Shown: positions 41,019-50,226 of the stretch, in pieces
Position numbering within the stretch: position 1 is the stretch's first letter
Layout: every line of letters starts with the position of its first letter
Source: Desulfobacter hydrogenophilus
GTDB lineage: Bacteria > Desulfobacterota > Desulfobacteria > Desulfobacterales > Desulfobacteraceae
Reading direction: 5' to 3'
DNA length: 64,000 nt
Assembly: GCF_004319545.1 (NCBI RefSeq)
Contig: NZ_CP036313.1
Coordinates: forward strand, 434,001 to 498,000
Made by a program: the position numbers and the translations under genes
The notes under the pieces: generated by a model
Databases searched by the model: none
The model's input: only the letters and a program-made list of their open reading frames with translations
What the model was told of the DNA's origin: nothing

Positions 41019-41891
41019 TTAAATCAGATTTTCTTTTTTTAAAGCTTCCACAATGGCCTTTGTCGAGCGGCTGCGGTTCATGGTGTAGATGTGCAGGCCC
41101 GGAACGCCCTTGGCCAGAAGGTCTTTGCATTGTTCTGCAGCATAGTCAATGCCAAGGTTAAGCACGGCATCCTTATCGCCCTTGTCCACAGCATCTATCC
41201 TAGCCTGCATGGCTGCAGGAATGCTTGCGCCGCACACCGATGTCAAAATGTTTATCAGTTTCAACGTATATACCGGCATGATGCCGGGGATAATGGGAAT
41301 GGTGACGCCGGCGTCCCTGCATTTGTTCACATAAGAAAAATAGAATTCATTATCATAGAAAAACTGCGCCACCACGTATTGAGCCCCGGCATCCTGTTTC
41401 ATTTTAAGATATTTGATGTCTGCCTCAAGGCTTTCGGCCTGTACATGCCCTTCGGGGTAACCAGCGCAGCCCAGGGTAAAATCATAGTTGTCTTTTATGA
41501 ATTTAATCAGGTCACAGGCATAGGCAAAGCTGTCCGGATGGGGTTTAAAATCCGCATCCTTTGGCTGATCTCCCCGGATCACAAAAATCGTTTCAATTCC
41601 CAGGGCCTTATATTTGTCCAGGATATCACGGACTTCGTCCGGGGCAAGGCCGAAACCGGCAATGTAAGCCACGGTGGGGAAATTTTTATCCACAAGAATT
41701 TTGGCCGTGGCATACGAGCCGTCCCTGGTGGAGCCGCCAGCCCCGAAGGTGACGCTGAAATAATCCGGGCTCAAAGGGCTCAGGGCGTCGATAGTATTAT
41801 TAAAAGATGCTTGGGTTTTATCGTCCCGGAAGGGAAAAAATTCAAAAGAAATTGCAGGCTGTTTATCTTTGTATAATTGGGTGACACGCAT
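41019..41891 (-). CDS. metF: Methylenetetrahydrofolate reductase
   Basis: The 290-residue flavoprotein reduces 5,10-methylene-tetrahydrofolate to the methyl form, for methionine synthesis and, in acetogenic or acetate-oxidising anaerobes, for the methyl branch of the Wood-Ljungdahl pathway. Family blocks are ISFEFFPFRDD, VTFGAGGSTRDGSYATAKIL, FVIRGDQPKDADF, GYPEGHVQAES and FFYDNEFYFSYVNKCRDAG. IPIIPGIMPV follows. Length is normal for MetF without a fused domain. It lies 74 bases after the dgcN gene on the same strand, and may be transcribed from its own promoter. No MetV partner is adjacent. Confidence 0.95.
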   Translation of the reverse strand: MRVTQLYKDKQPAISFEFFPFRDDKTQASFNNTIDALSPLSPDYFSVTFGAGGSTRDGSYATAKILVDKNFPTVAYIAGFGLAPDEVRDILDKYKALGIETIFVIRGDQPKDADFKPHPDSFAYACDLIKFIKDNYDFTLGCAGYPEGHVQAESLEADIKYLKMKQDAGAQYVVAQFFYDNEFYFSYVNKCRDAGVTIPIIPGIMPVYTLKLINILTSVCGASIPAAMQARIDAVDKGDKDAVLNLGIDYAAEQCKDLLAKGVPGLHIYTMNRSRSTKAIVEALKKENLI

Positions 41892-41965
41892 AAATACATC
41901 TCCTTAGTGCTATATCTGATTTGTAAAAAGGAAAGAACACGAAAGAATTCATGGGCTATCCAAAC

Positions 41966-43060
41966 CTAATTGTCGATGAAGGCCCTGATGGTCGGCAAAA
42001 GAGTTGACAGGTCATCATTCAGGGGATCGAGCACCGGCAGTTGTGTGGTTGTCTTCAGGTGCTGTGCATACCGTATAAGGTCTTCCCGGCTGCCGCCTTC
42101 ACCGTTCAGTGTCACAGCAATCACCTTTGCTCCGTACATTTCAATCAGCTTGATTTCATCTTCAGCTGAGGGCAGGCAACAGCCAAAGGCCTCTACCATA
42201 TCAAAAAGTTTTCTAAAAGGCGCATGCTGCAGGATTACCCCCTTTGCATTGGCGGATACAATAAACTCCGAGCCACAGGGGCCTAAAGGGTTGCGAAGAG
42301 CAGACTGGCCCTCCAGAATCATGAGATCCGGATTGGATTTTTTTGCACATTCAACAATGGCCGCTTCAATCTCGCCGCAGACAAAATCATTGGGTGTGGC
42401 ATCCAGAATAAATCCGTACGGGGAGCCCTGGAGCCACCCGGTCTGCCCGGTAAAAATCATTTCCGTCTTAATACCGTTTGCCTGGCACATCTGCATGAGC
42501 ATCCGGCTGGTGGTGCGTTTGCCCAATGCGCAATCCGTACCCAACACGGCGATTTTCGGGGTGGTGATGTCAAAGACTTTTCCGGTCCAGTATTGAAGCT
42601 GGTCAAAGGGTTTGCTGCGCCTGAAATCTATGATGTCAACATTATATTTTTCGGCGGCCTCTTTGAACGTGGGAATATCTGATAACGGCATATGCAGTCC
42701 GTTGACAATGGAAATTCCCTGGGACATGACATCCAGAATAAGATCCTGCCACGCGTCATCCAGTCGTCCGCCGCACAGGGCCACCCCGATGACCGCATAA
42801 TCCGGGATTGTACCGGTGACGCCGGTGAATGCCTGGATACTGGGGAAAATGGGGATGTCCCTTTGAATGCCGTCCAGCACAACGCCGGCATCCTTGCCCG
42901 CATTGACCTCATCAATGACGCCCATGATCTTGAACCGTTCTGTTCCCCGCACAAGGCCGTGAGCGGTTTTGGCATCGCTGAGGTGGAACAGCCCCTTGGT
43001 CAGGACCACGGCGGTTCCCATATAGGTCCGGGGATTATTTTCTGTCTGGGTCTGATTCAT
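41966..43060 (-). CDS. dgcN: DUF1611 family protein, D-glutamate N-acetyltransferase type (DgcN)
   Basis: The 364-residue protein belongs to DUF1611, with an N-terminal Rossmann-like part and a C-terminal P-loop domain (VLGTDCALGKRTTS, about residues 170-183, and DLMILEGQSALRNPLGPCGS). Some members, named DgcN, acetylate D-glutamate with acetyl-CoA as the first step of D-glutamate use, together with the racemase DgcA. Here the gene directly follows an enolase-superfamily epimerase gene (27-base gap), the same pairing, so the function is inferred from context and family. The frame is intact. Other DUF1611 proteins act on different substrates, so the acetyl acceptor is not certain. Confidence 0.8.
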   Translation of the reverse strand: MNQTQTENNPRTYMGTAVVLTKGLFHLSDAKTAHGLVRGTERFKIMGVIDEVNAGKDAGVVLDGIQRDIPIFPSIQAFTGVTGTIPDYAVIGVALCGGRLDDAWQDLILDVMSQGISIVNGLHMPLSDIPTFKEAAEKYNVDIIDFRRSKPFDQLQYWTGKVFDITTPKIAVLGTDCALGKRTTSRMLMQMCQANGIKTEMIFTGQTGWLQGSPYGFILDATPNDFVCGEIEAAIVECAKKSNPDLMILEGQSALRNPLGPCGSEFIVSANAKGVILQHAPFRKLFDMVEAFGCCLPSAEDEIKLIEMYGAKVIAVTLNGEGGSREDLIRYAQHLKTTTQLPVLDPLNDDLSTLLPTIRAFIDN

Positions 43061-43087
43061 GATATCTGCTCTTCCATTTATTAATTG

Positions 43088-44155
43088 TTAAAGGATGCGT
43101 ACACCTAAACCCGGACGATCTGTCAGGCGCATCAGTCCGTTTTCAATGATAAATCCCTGATCCACCATGTCTTTGGCAAGATCCAGGCTGCCGTCAAGAT
43201 CCAGGTACCGGGTGGCAGGGCTTGCAAAAGCCGCATGCAGGGCTGCGGCAATGCTTGCAATGCTTTCATCCATACACCCCCACATCAGTCCGATGCCGCA
43301 GTGCCGGGCGATCCCGGCAATTTCAAGGCCCGGGGCAATGCCGCCGCACTTCATAAGTTTGATATTGAACAGCCCAAAAGGCCGAGGCGGATGAATCAGG
43401 GTGTAAGCATCGGCAGGTTTCTGCAGGCTTTCGTCAGCCATGGAAAAATTGCGTTCACTTTCAGACAGATCTGCCATGGCCGCTGTTTGGTCCACATGGA
43501 GGGGCTGCTCCACAAATTCCATATTCGTGTTACGCGTGCCTGCCAGAAATTTTTTGTACTGGTCCACATCGTATCCTTGGTTGGCATCCACCCGGATGCG
43601 GACATCTGCACTGACGTGTGCCTTAAGGCAGCAGACCCGTTCGATGTCTTGGTCCACATCCAGGCCTGTTTTTACCTTAAGAATCTTGAATCCCCGGCCG
43701 GTATATTCGTCGGCCTCGGCCAGCATCTCGTCAAGGCTTTTGATGCCGATGGTAATGGATGTCGGCATGGCGGTATGCACCCGCCCCAGGATCTCCACCA
43801 GAGGACGGTCCAGGACCTTACCAATGAGATCGTGCAGGGCAATATCCATGGCTGCCATGGCTGCAGGGGTTGCCGACATCTTTGTTTCCATGGTTTTAAG
43901 TCGTGAAAAGGCATCGGACAAATCCATGCCCTCAAAAAGGGCGCATGCCTGTTCGTTTAACGCCCTCTCACAGGCATCAATGCTTTCACCGGTGACATCT
44001 TCGGCCGGGGAACCGGCCCCGATGCCCACAAGCCCTGTGTCTGTTTCAAGCTGAACAAACAAATTTTCCACGTGGGTGAAGGTTTCATAGGCAATGGTGT
44101 AAGGCCGTGTTAATTCCAGGTTTTCCCTGAAAACTGTTACTTTTTTTATTTTCAT
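43088..44155 (-). CDS. dgcA: Enolase-superfamily epimerase, N-acetyl-D-glutamate racemase type (DgcA)
   Basis: The 355-residue protein is a muconate-lactonizing-group member of the enolase superfamily. The first catalytic lysine is in KILKVKTGLD. Metal ligands are the aspartate in RIRVDANQGYD, the glutamate in FVEQPLHVD and the aspartate in SMADESLQKP. The second lysine is in NIKLMKCGGIAPG. This K-x-K ... K pattern is that of dipeptide epimerases and of DgcA, which racemises N-acetyl-glutamate. Pairing with a DUF1611 gene supports the DgcA role over L-Ala-D/L-Glu epimerase. It is the first gene of the pair and is divergent from the amidohydrolase gene at 44314. Confidence 0.85.
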   Translation of the reverse strand: MKIKKVTVFRENLELTRPYTIAYETFTHVENLFVQLETDTGLVGIGAGSPAEDVTGESIDACERALNEQACALFEGMDLSDAFSRLKTMETKMSATPAAMAAMDIALHDLIGKVLDRPLVEILGRVHTAMPTSITIGIKSLDEMLAEADEYTGRGFKILKVKTGLDVDQDIERVCCLKAHVSADVRIRVDANQGYDVDQYKKFLAGTRNTNMEFVEQPLHVDQTAAMADLSESERNFSMADESLQKPADAYTLIHPPRPFGLFNIKLMKCGGIAPGLEIAGIARHCGIGLMWGCMDESIASIAAALHAAFASPATRYLDLDGSLDLAKDMVDQGFIIENGLMRLTDRPGLGVRIL

Positions 44156-44313
44156 ATGATTTCAAAGGATATGTTTGTTATGGTTGCATCAGGGCCTGGT
44201 AAAGGCGATGTCCGGTAATCAGCACACGCGTTATAACAAAGTCGGCATCAGATTTTTGTCATTATGAAAATTATGTCAAGCGTTATCTTAAAAATATCTG
44301 AGGAAGCCATACA

Positions 44314-45594
44314 ATGGAAAACGAAACGGTCATACACAACGGTACGCTTTTGACCATGGAACAGGGATTGCCTGTCATTGAAAACGCGATTGTCCGTATC
44401 AAAGGGGATAAAATTGCTGAATGCGGCCCTGCTGTTCCCGGCCGGAACTGGGAGGGGGCGACCCTGGTTGATGCTTGCGGGGGAATTATTATGCCCGGAC
44501 TTGTGAACGGACACACCCACACCCCCATGTCCATGTTCCGGGGACTGGCCGATGACCTGCCCCTAGATGTCTGGCTCAATGAACATATTTTCCCTGCCGA
44601 GGCAAGGGATATAAACCCGGAATCCGTGGCGCAATGGGCGGCCCACTCCTGCAAGGAGATGCTGGCCAGCGGTATCACCACATGCTGCGACGGCTATTTC
44701 CTGGAAAGCCACGCGGCACAGGCCATGGCAGATACTGGTATCCGGGCTGTGGCCGGCCAGGGCGTGATTGACTACCCTGCCCCGGGGGTCCCGGATCCTT
44801 CCAACAACATTGATCATGCCAAAAATTTTATTGAGCAAACCCGCAGCCTGTCCCCGAGAGTGGCCCCGTCGGTCTTCTGTCATTCACCCTATACCTGCTC
44901 AAAACAGACGCTTGTGGCGGGAAAGAATCTTGCTCAAGACAAGGGGGTTTTGTTCCAGATCCATACCGCAGAAACCCGGGCCGAGCCGGGTCTGATCAAA
45001 GAAAATACAGGCCTGTCCGTGATCGCCTATCTGGACAGCCTGGGCATCCTTGATCCGGACACCCTTTTAATTCATTGCGTGTGGGTGGATGAAAACGACA
45101 TTGAAATTATTGCCAAGCGCGGGTGCGGGGTAATCCACTGCCCGGAATCCAATATGAAACTGGCATCCGGGGTGGCACCCGTGCCGGACATGGTGGCCGC
45201 CGGTCTGACCGTAGGCCTTGGCACGGACGGATGTGCGTCCAACAACGACCAGGATATATTTTCTGAAATGGACACAGCCGCCAAACTGCATAAGGCTGTA
45301 CGCCTGGATCCCTGCGTCATGGATGCCCGTACCTGCCTGAAAATGGCCACCATTGACGGGGCAAAGGCCCTAGGGCTGGGTGATGTCACGGGTTCCATAC
45401 GCCCGGGGAAGGCGGCGGATATCATTGTGGTGGATACAACCGGTCTTCACATGACGCCCATGCATGACCCCTACTCAGGTCTGGTGTATACGGCAAGGGC
45501 TTCGGATGTCTTATGGGTAATGGTAGACGGCAACGTGCGCCTAAAAAAAAGACCGCCTGTCCATCCCTTGGGGACAGACAGGCGGGCCGGATAA
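44314..45594 (+). CDS. mtaD: S-adenosylhomocysteine / methylthioadenosine deaminase family amidohydrolase
   Basis: The 426-residue protein is a metal-dependent amidohydrolase of the MtaD/SsnA group. The first metal motif is GLVNGHTHTPMSMFRGLADD (about residues 63-82). Further ligands and active-site residues are in FQIHTAETRAEPG, LIHCVWVDEND, GVIHCPESNMKLASGVAPVP and GLGTDGCASNNDQD. It most likely deaminates S-adenosylhomocysteine or methylthioadenosine to the inosyl compounds, feeding the methyl cycle, which fits with metF nearby. The ribosome binding site GAGGAAG precedes ATG 44314. The last codons form part of a hairpin. Length and frame are normal. Confidence 0.88.
   Translation: MENETVIHNGTLLTMEQGLPVIENAIVRIKGDKIAECGPAVPGRNWEGATLVDACGGIIMPGLVNGHTHTPMSMFRGLADDLPLDVWLNEHIFPAEARDINPESVAQWAAHSCKEMLASGITTCCDGYFLESHAAQAMADTGIRAVAGQGVIDYPAPGVPDPSNNIDHAKNFIEQTRSLSPRVAPSVFCHSPYTCSKQTLVAGKNLAQDKGVLFQIHTAETRAEPGLIKENTGLSVIAYLDSLGILDPDTLLIHCVWVDENDIEIIAKRGCGVIHCPESNMKLASGVAPVPDMVAAGLTVGLGTDGCASNNDQDIFSEMDTAAKLHKAVRLDPCVMDARTCLKMATIDGAKALGLGDVTGSIRPGKAADIIVVDTTGLHMTPMHDPYSGLVYTARASDVLWVMVDGNVRLKKRPPVHPLGTDRRAG
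45553..45585. terminator. Hairpin over the 3' end of the amidohydrolase gene
   Basis: CCGCCTGTC (45553-45561) and GACAGGCGG (45577-45585) form a 9-bp stem inside the last codons of mtaD. A run of eight A lies just to its left (45543-45550), so it is a textbook terminator for transcripts coming from the right on the minus strand. On the plus strand no T run follows. Confidence 0.5.
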
Positions 45595-45761
45595 TATAGA
45601 GAAGCAGAATCAGGTTCAATATAAGAGTATCAGTAGCAGTATCAACTATTATCCCAAATTCACTGTTTCTATAGTATCGAAAGGAATTCAAGTCAATAAA
45701 AAAATTATAAATGATTTAAAAAATATTTACGCTTCAGGTAAGGCCCAAAGGATAATCAATC

Positions 45762-46529
45762 ATGCTCAGCATTATGTCACCGTCCAAGACCATGGATCTT
45801 AATTGCAGATCCAGCCTTTTGCAAACCCAACCCTATTTCATTTCCCAAGCCCGGGAACTTTCAGACCGGCTGAAAAAATTTTCACAGGCTGAACTGGAAG
45901 AGCTAATGAAGATCAGCCCCAAGCTGGCGGACTTGACCTACAAAAGATTTCAGACATTTTCCGCAAATGCAGTAAATGACGGTGCCCGCCAGGCCCTTTT
46001 AGTTTACAAAGGCGATGCCTTTCAAGGACTGGACATTGACCATTACCAAGATCAGGATTTTGAATTTGCCCAGAAACATGTACGGATATTGTCAGGTCTA
46101 TACGGCCTTTTGCGCCCCCTGGACCTGATTGAACCCCATCGCCTGGAAATAGCCACCCGGCTTTCCGGCCCCTGGGGGAAAAATATATATGAATTCTGGA
46201 CAGACCGAATCACCCAAAGAATCAACACGGAGCTGGAAGAATCAAACGGCGCCCCTGTTCTTGTCAATCTGGCATCCAATGAGTATTTTAAGGTTCTCCA
46301 ACGCAAACGCCTGAAAGCAAAGATTATCACCATTCAGTTCAAGGAAAGAAAAGCAAACGGTTTCAAGGTGATTGCCATACATGCCAAAAGGGCCCGGGGG
46401 CTTTTGGTCGACTTCATCATCCAGAAAAAAATCATTGAACCCAAACCGTTGAAAGGATTTTCCCACAATGGATATAGATTTAACCCGGACATTTCAACAT
46501 CAAAGACCTGGGTGTTTACCCGAGAATGA
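45762..46529 (+). CDS. yaaA: Peroxide stress protein YaaA family (DUF328)
   Basis: The 255-residue protein has the YaaA signatures from the first residues on: MLSIMSPSKTMDL, then YKGDAFQGLDI, RILSGLYGLLRPLDLIEPHR, NLASNEYFKVLQ and HAKRARGLLVDFIIQ. In E. coli YaaA lowers free iron under hydrogen peroxide stress and binds DNA. In an anaerobe it would serve in oxygen tolerance. It is of standard length (about 255) and stands alone, with a weak ribosome binding site AAGGA eleven bases before the ATG. A hairpin GGTCACCC/GGGTGGCC at 46567-46585 may end its transcript. Confidence 0.93.
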   Translation: MLSIMSPSKTMDLNCRSSLLQTQPYFISQARELSDRLKKFSQAELEELMKISPKLADLTYKRFQTFSANAVNDGARQALLVYKGDAFQGLDIDHYQDQDFEFAQKHVRILSGLYGLLRPLDLIEPHRLEIATRLSGPWGKNIYEFWTDRITQRINTELEESNGAPVLVNLASNEYFKVLQRKRLKAKIITIQFKERKANGFKVIAIHAKRARGLLVDFIIQKKIIEPKPLKGFSHNGYRFNPDISTSKTWVFTRE

Positions 46530-46723
46530 ATAAACCAAACAGAACAAACTTTTTTCAAAAATAATAGGTCACCCAGTGGGTGGCCCATTGAAAACAGGCA
46601 ACGATTTCCACCCGGATTTAAGCTGGGCCGATGACCGCGGGCTGCTGCGAATTGACCTTTCAGAAATCTGTACTATTTTTAAAAGATTAATCGAGCATTT
46701 CAATCATGAAGGAGGGATGCGGT

Positions 46724-46951
46724 ATGGGAAAAAAGCTCAGGGCCTGTAAGGCGTGTAAAAAGAAAAAAAACCATTTGCGCAAATCATCCGATGCATCAAG
46801 AGCATTTGTCTGTAAAAATTGTGGTGCATCGTCAACCGAAGCCAAAATGGTTTGCAAACCTGTAATGCAAAAGTTGACCTATTCATGCCAAAAATGTACA
46901 CGATTATCAGATACACCCAAACGGTTGTGTAAGCCTGAAGAAATTATATAG
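46724..46951 (+). CDS. Small cysteine-rich zinc-ribbon-like protein
   Basis: The 75-residue protein contains four cysteine pairs or singles in the layout CKACKKKK, FVCKNCGAS, MVCKPVMQKL, YSCQKCTRLS and LCKPEEI. This suggests one or two zinc ribbons of the C-x2-C type in a strongly basic chain. I do not recognise a named family. The start ATG 46724 is chosen because AAGGAGGG stands eight bases before it; the upstream in-frame ATG 46706 lies in the leader. It ends shortly before a strong two-way terminator. It could bind nucleic acid or be a small metal-binding regulator; nothing decides between these. Confidence 0.7.
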   Translation: MGKKLRACKACKKKKNHLRKSSDASRAFVCKNCGASSTEAKMVCKPVMQKLTYSCQKCTRLSDTPKRLCKPEEII

Positions 46952-46995
46952 TACTCATTTTGACGGTGCCTTCATGGCATCAAGCTCTTTATGTT

Positions 46996-47029
46996 AGGGC
47001 CATGAAAATTTTATTGTTTTCATGGCCCT
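46996..47029. terminator. Two-way terminator between the zinc-ribbon gene and dsdA
   Basis: A perfect 13-bp stem, AGGGCCATGAAAA (46996-47008) with TTTTCATGGCCCT (47017-47029), loop TTTTATTG. The A and T runs at the stem top and its place between two convergent genes fit a bidirectional intrinsic terminator. It touches the stop codon of dsdA. Confidence 0.8.
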
Positions 47030-48396
47030 TATGCATAGGCCGATGACGCAGCCCCTTTTGCATAATATGCCTGCATCACCGGTTCAGGCACCATGCCCCC
47101 GCCTGTGGCCCAGACGAGGTGGGTGGCGTCTGACATATTTTCAATTACCCCCTGCCGGTGAAGATAGCCCCTGCCTTCCGGTGTATTCAACAGGCCCGTG
47201 GGCCCTGTCAATCCTGCGACGGCAGAAGGTTCAAGAAAGATGGACTCCTGATCCGCCATGGTGTGCAACAGCCGATAAAGGGTTTTATCGGCAACCGAAT
47301 ATGAACCGCTGATCAAGGATCCCAGAGTTTTACCCACAAGGCCCGAGGGGCGCCCCACTGCCAGTCCGTCCGCATCCGTAATATTGGACAGTCCGAAATC
47401 CTGTACACTGACCTTGTCGTGAAGCCCTGTCATAAGACCAATGAGCATACAAGGCGAAGCGGTGGGTTCAGCAAAAAAACAGTGGACATGGTCACCGAAA
47501 ACAAACTTAAGCCCCAAAGTGATTCCCCCGGGACCGCCGCCCACCCCGCAGGGCAGGTAAACAAACAGCGGATGTTTCTCATCCACCACCCGACCCAAAG
47601 CGTCAAATTGTTCTTTCAGGCGGTCGGCTGCCACGGCATACCCTAACAGCAGATCCAAAGAATTTTCATCGTCTATGAAATGCATATTTGGATCAGACCT
47701 GGCCTGTTGCCGTCCCGCTGCCACAGCCTGGCTGTAATCAGTTTCATACTCAACCACTGTGACACCGCACTGCCTTAAGCGCTGTTTTTTCCAAAGGGCA
47801 GCATCGGCGGACATATGAACATACACCTTAAACCCGAGCGCGGCACCCACGATGCCGATACTCAAGCCAAGATTACCGGTGGATCCCACGGCAATGGCGT
47901 AATTGGAGAAAAACCGTTTGAACTTGTCCGTGGCAAGGATTGCATAATCATCCCCAAAGCCAAGCAGTCCTTTGTCCACAGCCAGGGTTTCGGCGGTTTT
48001 CAAAACCTCATAGATACCGCCCCTGGCTTTAATGGAACCGGACACGGCAAGCAGGTTGTCGCATTTGAGCAAAAGCGTCCCACGAACAGGTACTTTTACC
48101 TGTAAATTCAGCAGTTTCTTCATATTATGGATTTCCCGCAACAGCGATTCAATGATGCCGTTACCCTCCCGGGTCTGGGGAAATATCTCTGCAATAAAGG
48201 GGGCAAACCGTTTCAACCGGGCTTGTGCATCGGCCACATCTTTGTATGACAAGGCAATGGATTTAAAAGCGGTGTCTACGGGCCGGTACTCCGGGTTTCG
48301 CCAGAACACCTCTTGACCTGCCATAATCTTTCTGATCAGGGGAAGCGTCTTCTGCCATTCTTTAATTGTTTTTCCTGAAATACGTTCAGTGTTCAA
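47029..48396 (-). CDS. dsdA: D-serine ammonia-lyase (D-serine dehydratase)
   Basis: The 455-residue PLP enzyme turns D-serine into pyruvate and ammonia. The lysine that binds PLP is in [13 protein letters not shown] (about residues 118-130). The phosphate-binding loop is [13 protein letters not shown], and glycine-rich blocks [12 protein letters not shown] and [13 protein letters not shown] follow. The N-terminal WRNPEY is a DsdA mark. Length is slightly above the usual 440. It converges with the zinc-ribbon gene and is divergent from a sigma-54 activator gene 160 bases upstream, which probably controls it. An 18-bp palindrome sits four bases before its start codon. Confidence 0.93.
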   Translation of the reverse strand: MNTERISGKTIKEWQKTLPLIRKIMAGQEVFWRNPEYRPVDTAFKSIALSYKDVADAQARLKRFAPFIAEIFPQTREGNGIIESLLREIHNMKKLLNLQVKVPVRGTLLLKCDNLLAVSGSIKARGGIYEVLKTAETLAVDKGLLGFGDDYAILATDKFKRFFSNYAIAVGSTGNLGLSIGIVGAALGFKVYVHMSADAALWKKQRLRQCGVTVVEYETDYSQAVAAGRQQARSDPNMHFIDDENSLDLLLGYAVAADRLKEQFDALGRVVDEKHPLFVYLPCGVGGGPGGITLGLKFVFGDHVHCFFAEPTASPCMLIGLMTGLHDKVSVQDFGLSNITDADGLAVGRPSGLVGKTLGSLISGSYSVADKTLYRLLHTMADQESIFLEPSAVAGLTGPTGLLNTPEGRGYLHRQGVIENMSDATHLVWATGGGMVPEPVMQAYYAKGAASSAYA

Positions 48397-48400
48397 AATT

Positions 48401-48418
48401 TTAAATATCGATATTTAA
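48401..48418. promoter_or_regulatory. 18-bp perfect palindrome in front of dsdA
   Basis: TTAAATATCGATATTTAA is a perfect palindrome four bases upstream of the dsdA ATG, in the position of its ribosome binding site. It could be an operator or a short mRNA hairpin that weakens translation. The other 140 bases to the sigma-54 activator gene show no clear -24/-12 promoter. Confidence 0.45.
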
Positions 48419-48556
48419 TTAGACATGGTATGTATTAGTTAAATATAATTACCCTTCCGGGTCGGGCGTGTCACCGGCCTTGTCTGTAGTGAAGACAAAA
48501 GGTCCTAAGGCGGACACCACGACGATTTTCCTAAATTTTAACAGAATGCTGTTTTT

Positions 48557-50116
48557 ATGGACAATGAAAAAGATAAATCATGCCAGGGGAATTATGACCT
48601 GTTCAGGGAACTGGACCCGGCCGCGCTTCAAAAAAAATTTCTCAATGCCCTGCTGAAAATCCAGAATGTCAGGCGTGGATCAATCTGGATGAAACGGGGC
48701 CGGACCTATGTCTGTGTTGAGGCAGCCGGTATTGACAGCGAAAATATAGTGGGGGTTACCCTGGATGCAGGCTCACCCTCCATTGTGGGCTGGGTAATTG
48801 AAAACGGTAAGATGACCATCGCCAAACCGGGCTCCGACCGCCGTCACAACCGGGAGGTAGAATCGCATTTTGCCATAAAAAGCAGCCAGATACTGTGCTT
48901 CCCTTTACTGATAGATGGGCAGGTCTTTGGGGCGGTACAGGTCATTGACACCCACCCGGACGGTATTTATCTTAATTTGGATTCTTCACACCTTTCTCCT
49001 CTTCAAGCCCTGGTTGAGGTCTGTTCCATATCCCTGTGGAATGCCATGCGTTATTCCAGGGAAAAGAAAAAAAATCGCAGGCTTTCATCGACCCTGTCCA
49101 GGATTGAAAAAGAAAATACCATTATTGGCCAAAGCAAAGCCTTTCACACAAGCATGAAACTTGTCAAAAGCTATGCAGATACTGACTTCAATGTGCTGAT
49201 AACAGGTGAAAGCGGCACCGGCAAGGAACTTGTGGCAGAACGCCTGCACCGGGACAGCGCCAGAGTGAATTCGCCCTTCCTGGCTCAAAACTGTTCAGCC
49301 ATTCCCGAAACCCTTCTGGAAAGTGAATTGTTCGGGTATAAAAAAGGCGCGTTTACCGGTGCAACCCGGGACCGGTCCGGATTGTTTGAGGCGGCTGATG
49401 GCGGCACAGTATTCCTGGACGAAATCGGAGATATGCCCATGGGCACCCAGGCCGCACTTCTGCGGGTGCTGCAGAAAAATGAGATCAAACCATTGGGCGA
49501 CAGCCGGGTCCAATATATCAATGTCAGAATCATCGCAGCCACCAATAAAGACCTTGTCGGGATGATCCGGGAAAACCAATTCAGACAGGACCTGTATTAC
49601 CGCTTGTCCATACTGCCGGTTCACCTGCCGCCATTGCGGGACCGAAGGGAAGACATTCCGTTGCTGGCCCGGCATTTTCTATACACAGAAAGCAAAAAGG
49701 CAAAAATTCCCGAAAAAAAAATAGCCCCTGAAACCATACACCATCTGGTCGCGTATACATGGCCGGGTAATATCCGGGAACTGGAAAATCTTATCCGGTA
49801 TTTGATGGTTACAACCCAAGACGAGATTATAAAACCGGGTGATTTGCCCGAACATATCCGTGAAGCCAGCCCGGATGAAATCACAAAGCACACAGATCCA
49901 ATGCCTTCAGATCCCCAAACAAATGGGGCACAATGCCTGCGGGATATTTCCGCCATGACCTGGCCGGATCTTGAAAAGGCCTATGTCAGGGCGCTCATGG
50001 AAAAATTTAACTGGAATATCACCTGGGCCGCAAAGGCATCAGGCATCAACCGCTCAACCTTCGCCTCGCGCATGCGCAAACTTGACATTCACCGGGGCAC
50101 CGGACCATCGTTATAG
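48557..50116 (+). CDS. Sigma-54-dependent activator with GAF sensor domain
   Basis: The 519-residue regulator has a GAF-type sensor domain (about residues 15-165, with GVTLDAGSPSIVGWVIENGK and ILCFPLLIDGQVFGAVQVID). The AAA+ domain (about 190-420) has Walker A GESGTGKE, the sigma-54 contact loop GAFTGA, and Walker B VFLDEIGD. A Fis-type helix-turn-helix is at the end (WNITWAAKASGINRSTFASR). It opens sigma-54 promoters in response to a small ligand sensed by GAF. Divergence from dsdA suggests D-serine or another amino acid as signal; this is inference. No strong ribosome binding site is seen before ATG 48557, so a downstream start is possible. Confidence 0.9.
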   Translation: MDNEKDKSCQGNYDLFRELDPAALQKKFLNALLKIQNVRRGSIWMKRGRTYVCVEAAGIDSENIVGVTLDAGSPSIVGWVIENGKMTIAKPGSDRRHNREVESHFAIKSSQILCFPLLIDGQVFGAVQVIDTHPDGIYLNLDSSHLSPLQALVEVCSISLWNAMRYSREKKKNRRLSSTLSRIEKENTIIGQSKAFHTSMKLVKSYADTDFNVLITGESGTGKELVAERLHRDSARVNSPFLAQNCSAIPETLLESELFGYKKGAFTGATRDRSGLFEAADGGTVFLDEIGDMPMGTQAALLRVLQKNEIKPLGDSRVQYINVRIIAATNKDLVGMIRENQFRQDLYYRLSILPVHLPPLRDRREDIPLLARHFLYTESKKAKIPEKKIAPETIHHLVAYTWPGNIRELENLIRYLMVTTQDEIIKPGDLPEHIREASPDEITKHTDPMPSDPQTNGAQCLRDISAMTWPDLEKAYVRALMEKFNWNITWAAKASGINRSTFASRMRKLDIHRGTGPSL

Positions 50117-50226
50117 ATAATTTCCTACACGTCAATACAATCTTTCTAACAGCATCAATGCTCTGTTTTTTTCATTTATATTGTATGTTATAGTGCATTA
50201 TCCTGAAATAATAAGCGAGTAGTGCT

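Noticed and set aside
46576..46749. 57-codon GTG-started ORF overlapping the start of the zinc-ribbon gene
   Set aside because: It starts inside a hairpin, has only a weak ribosome binding site, no recognised domain, and overlaps a better supported start.
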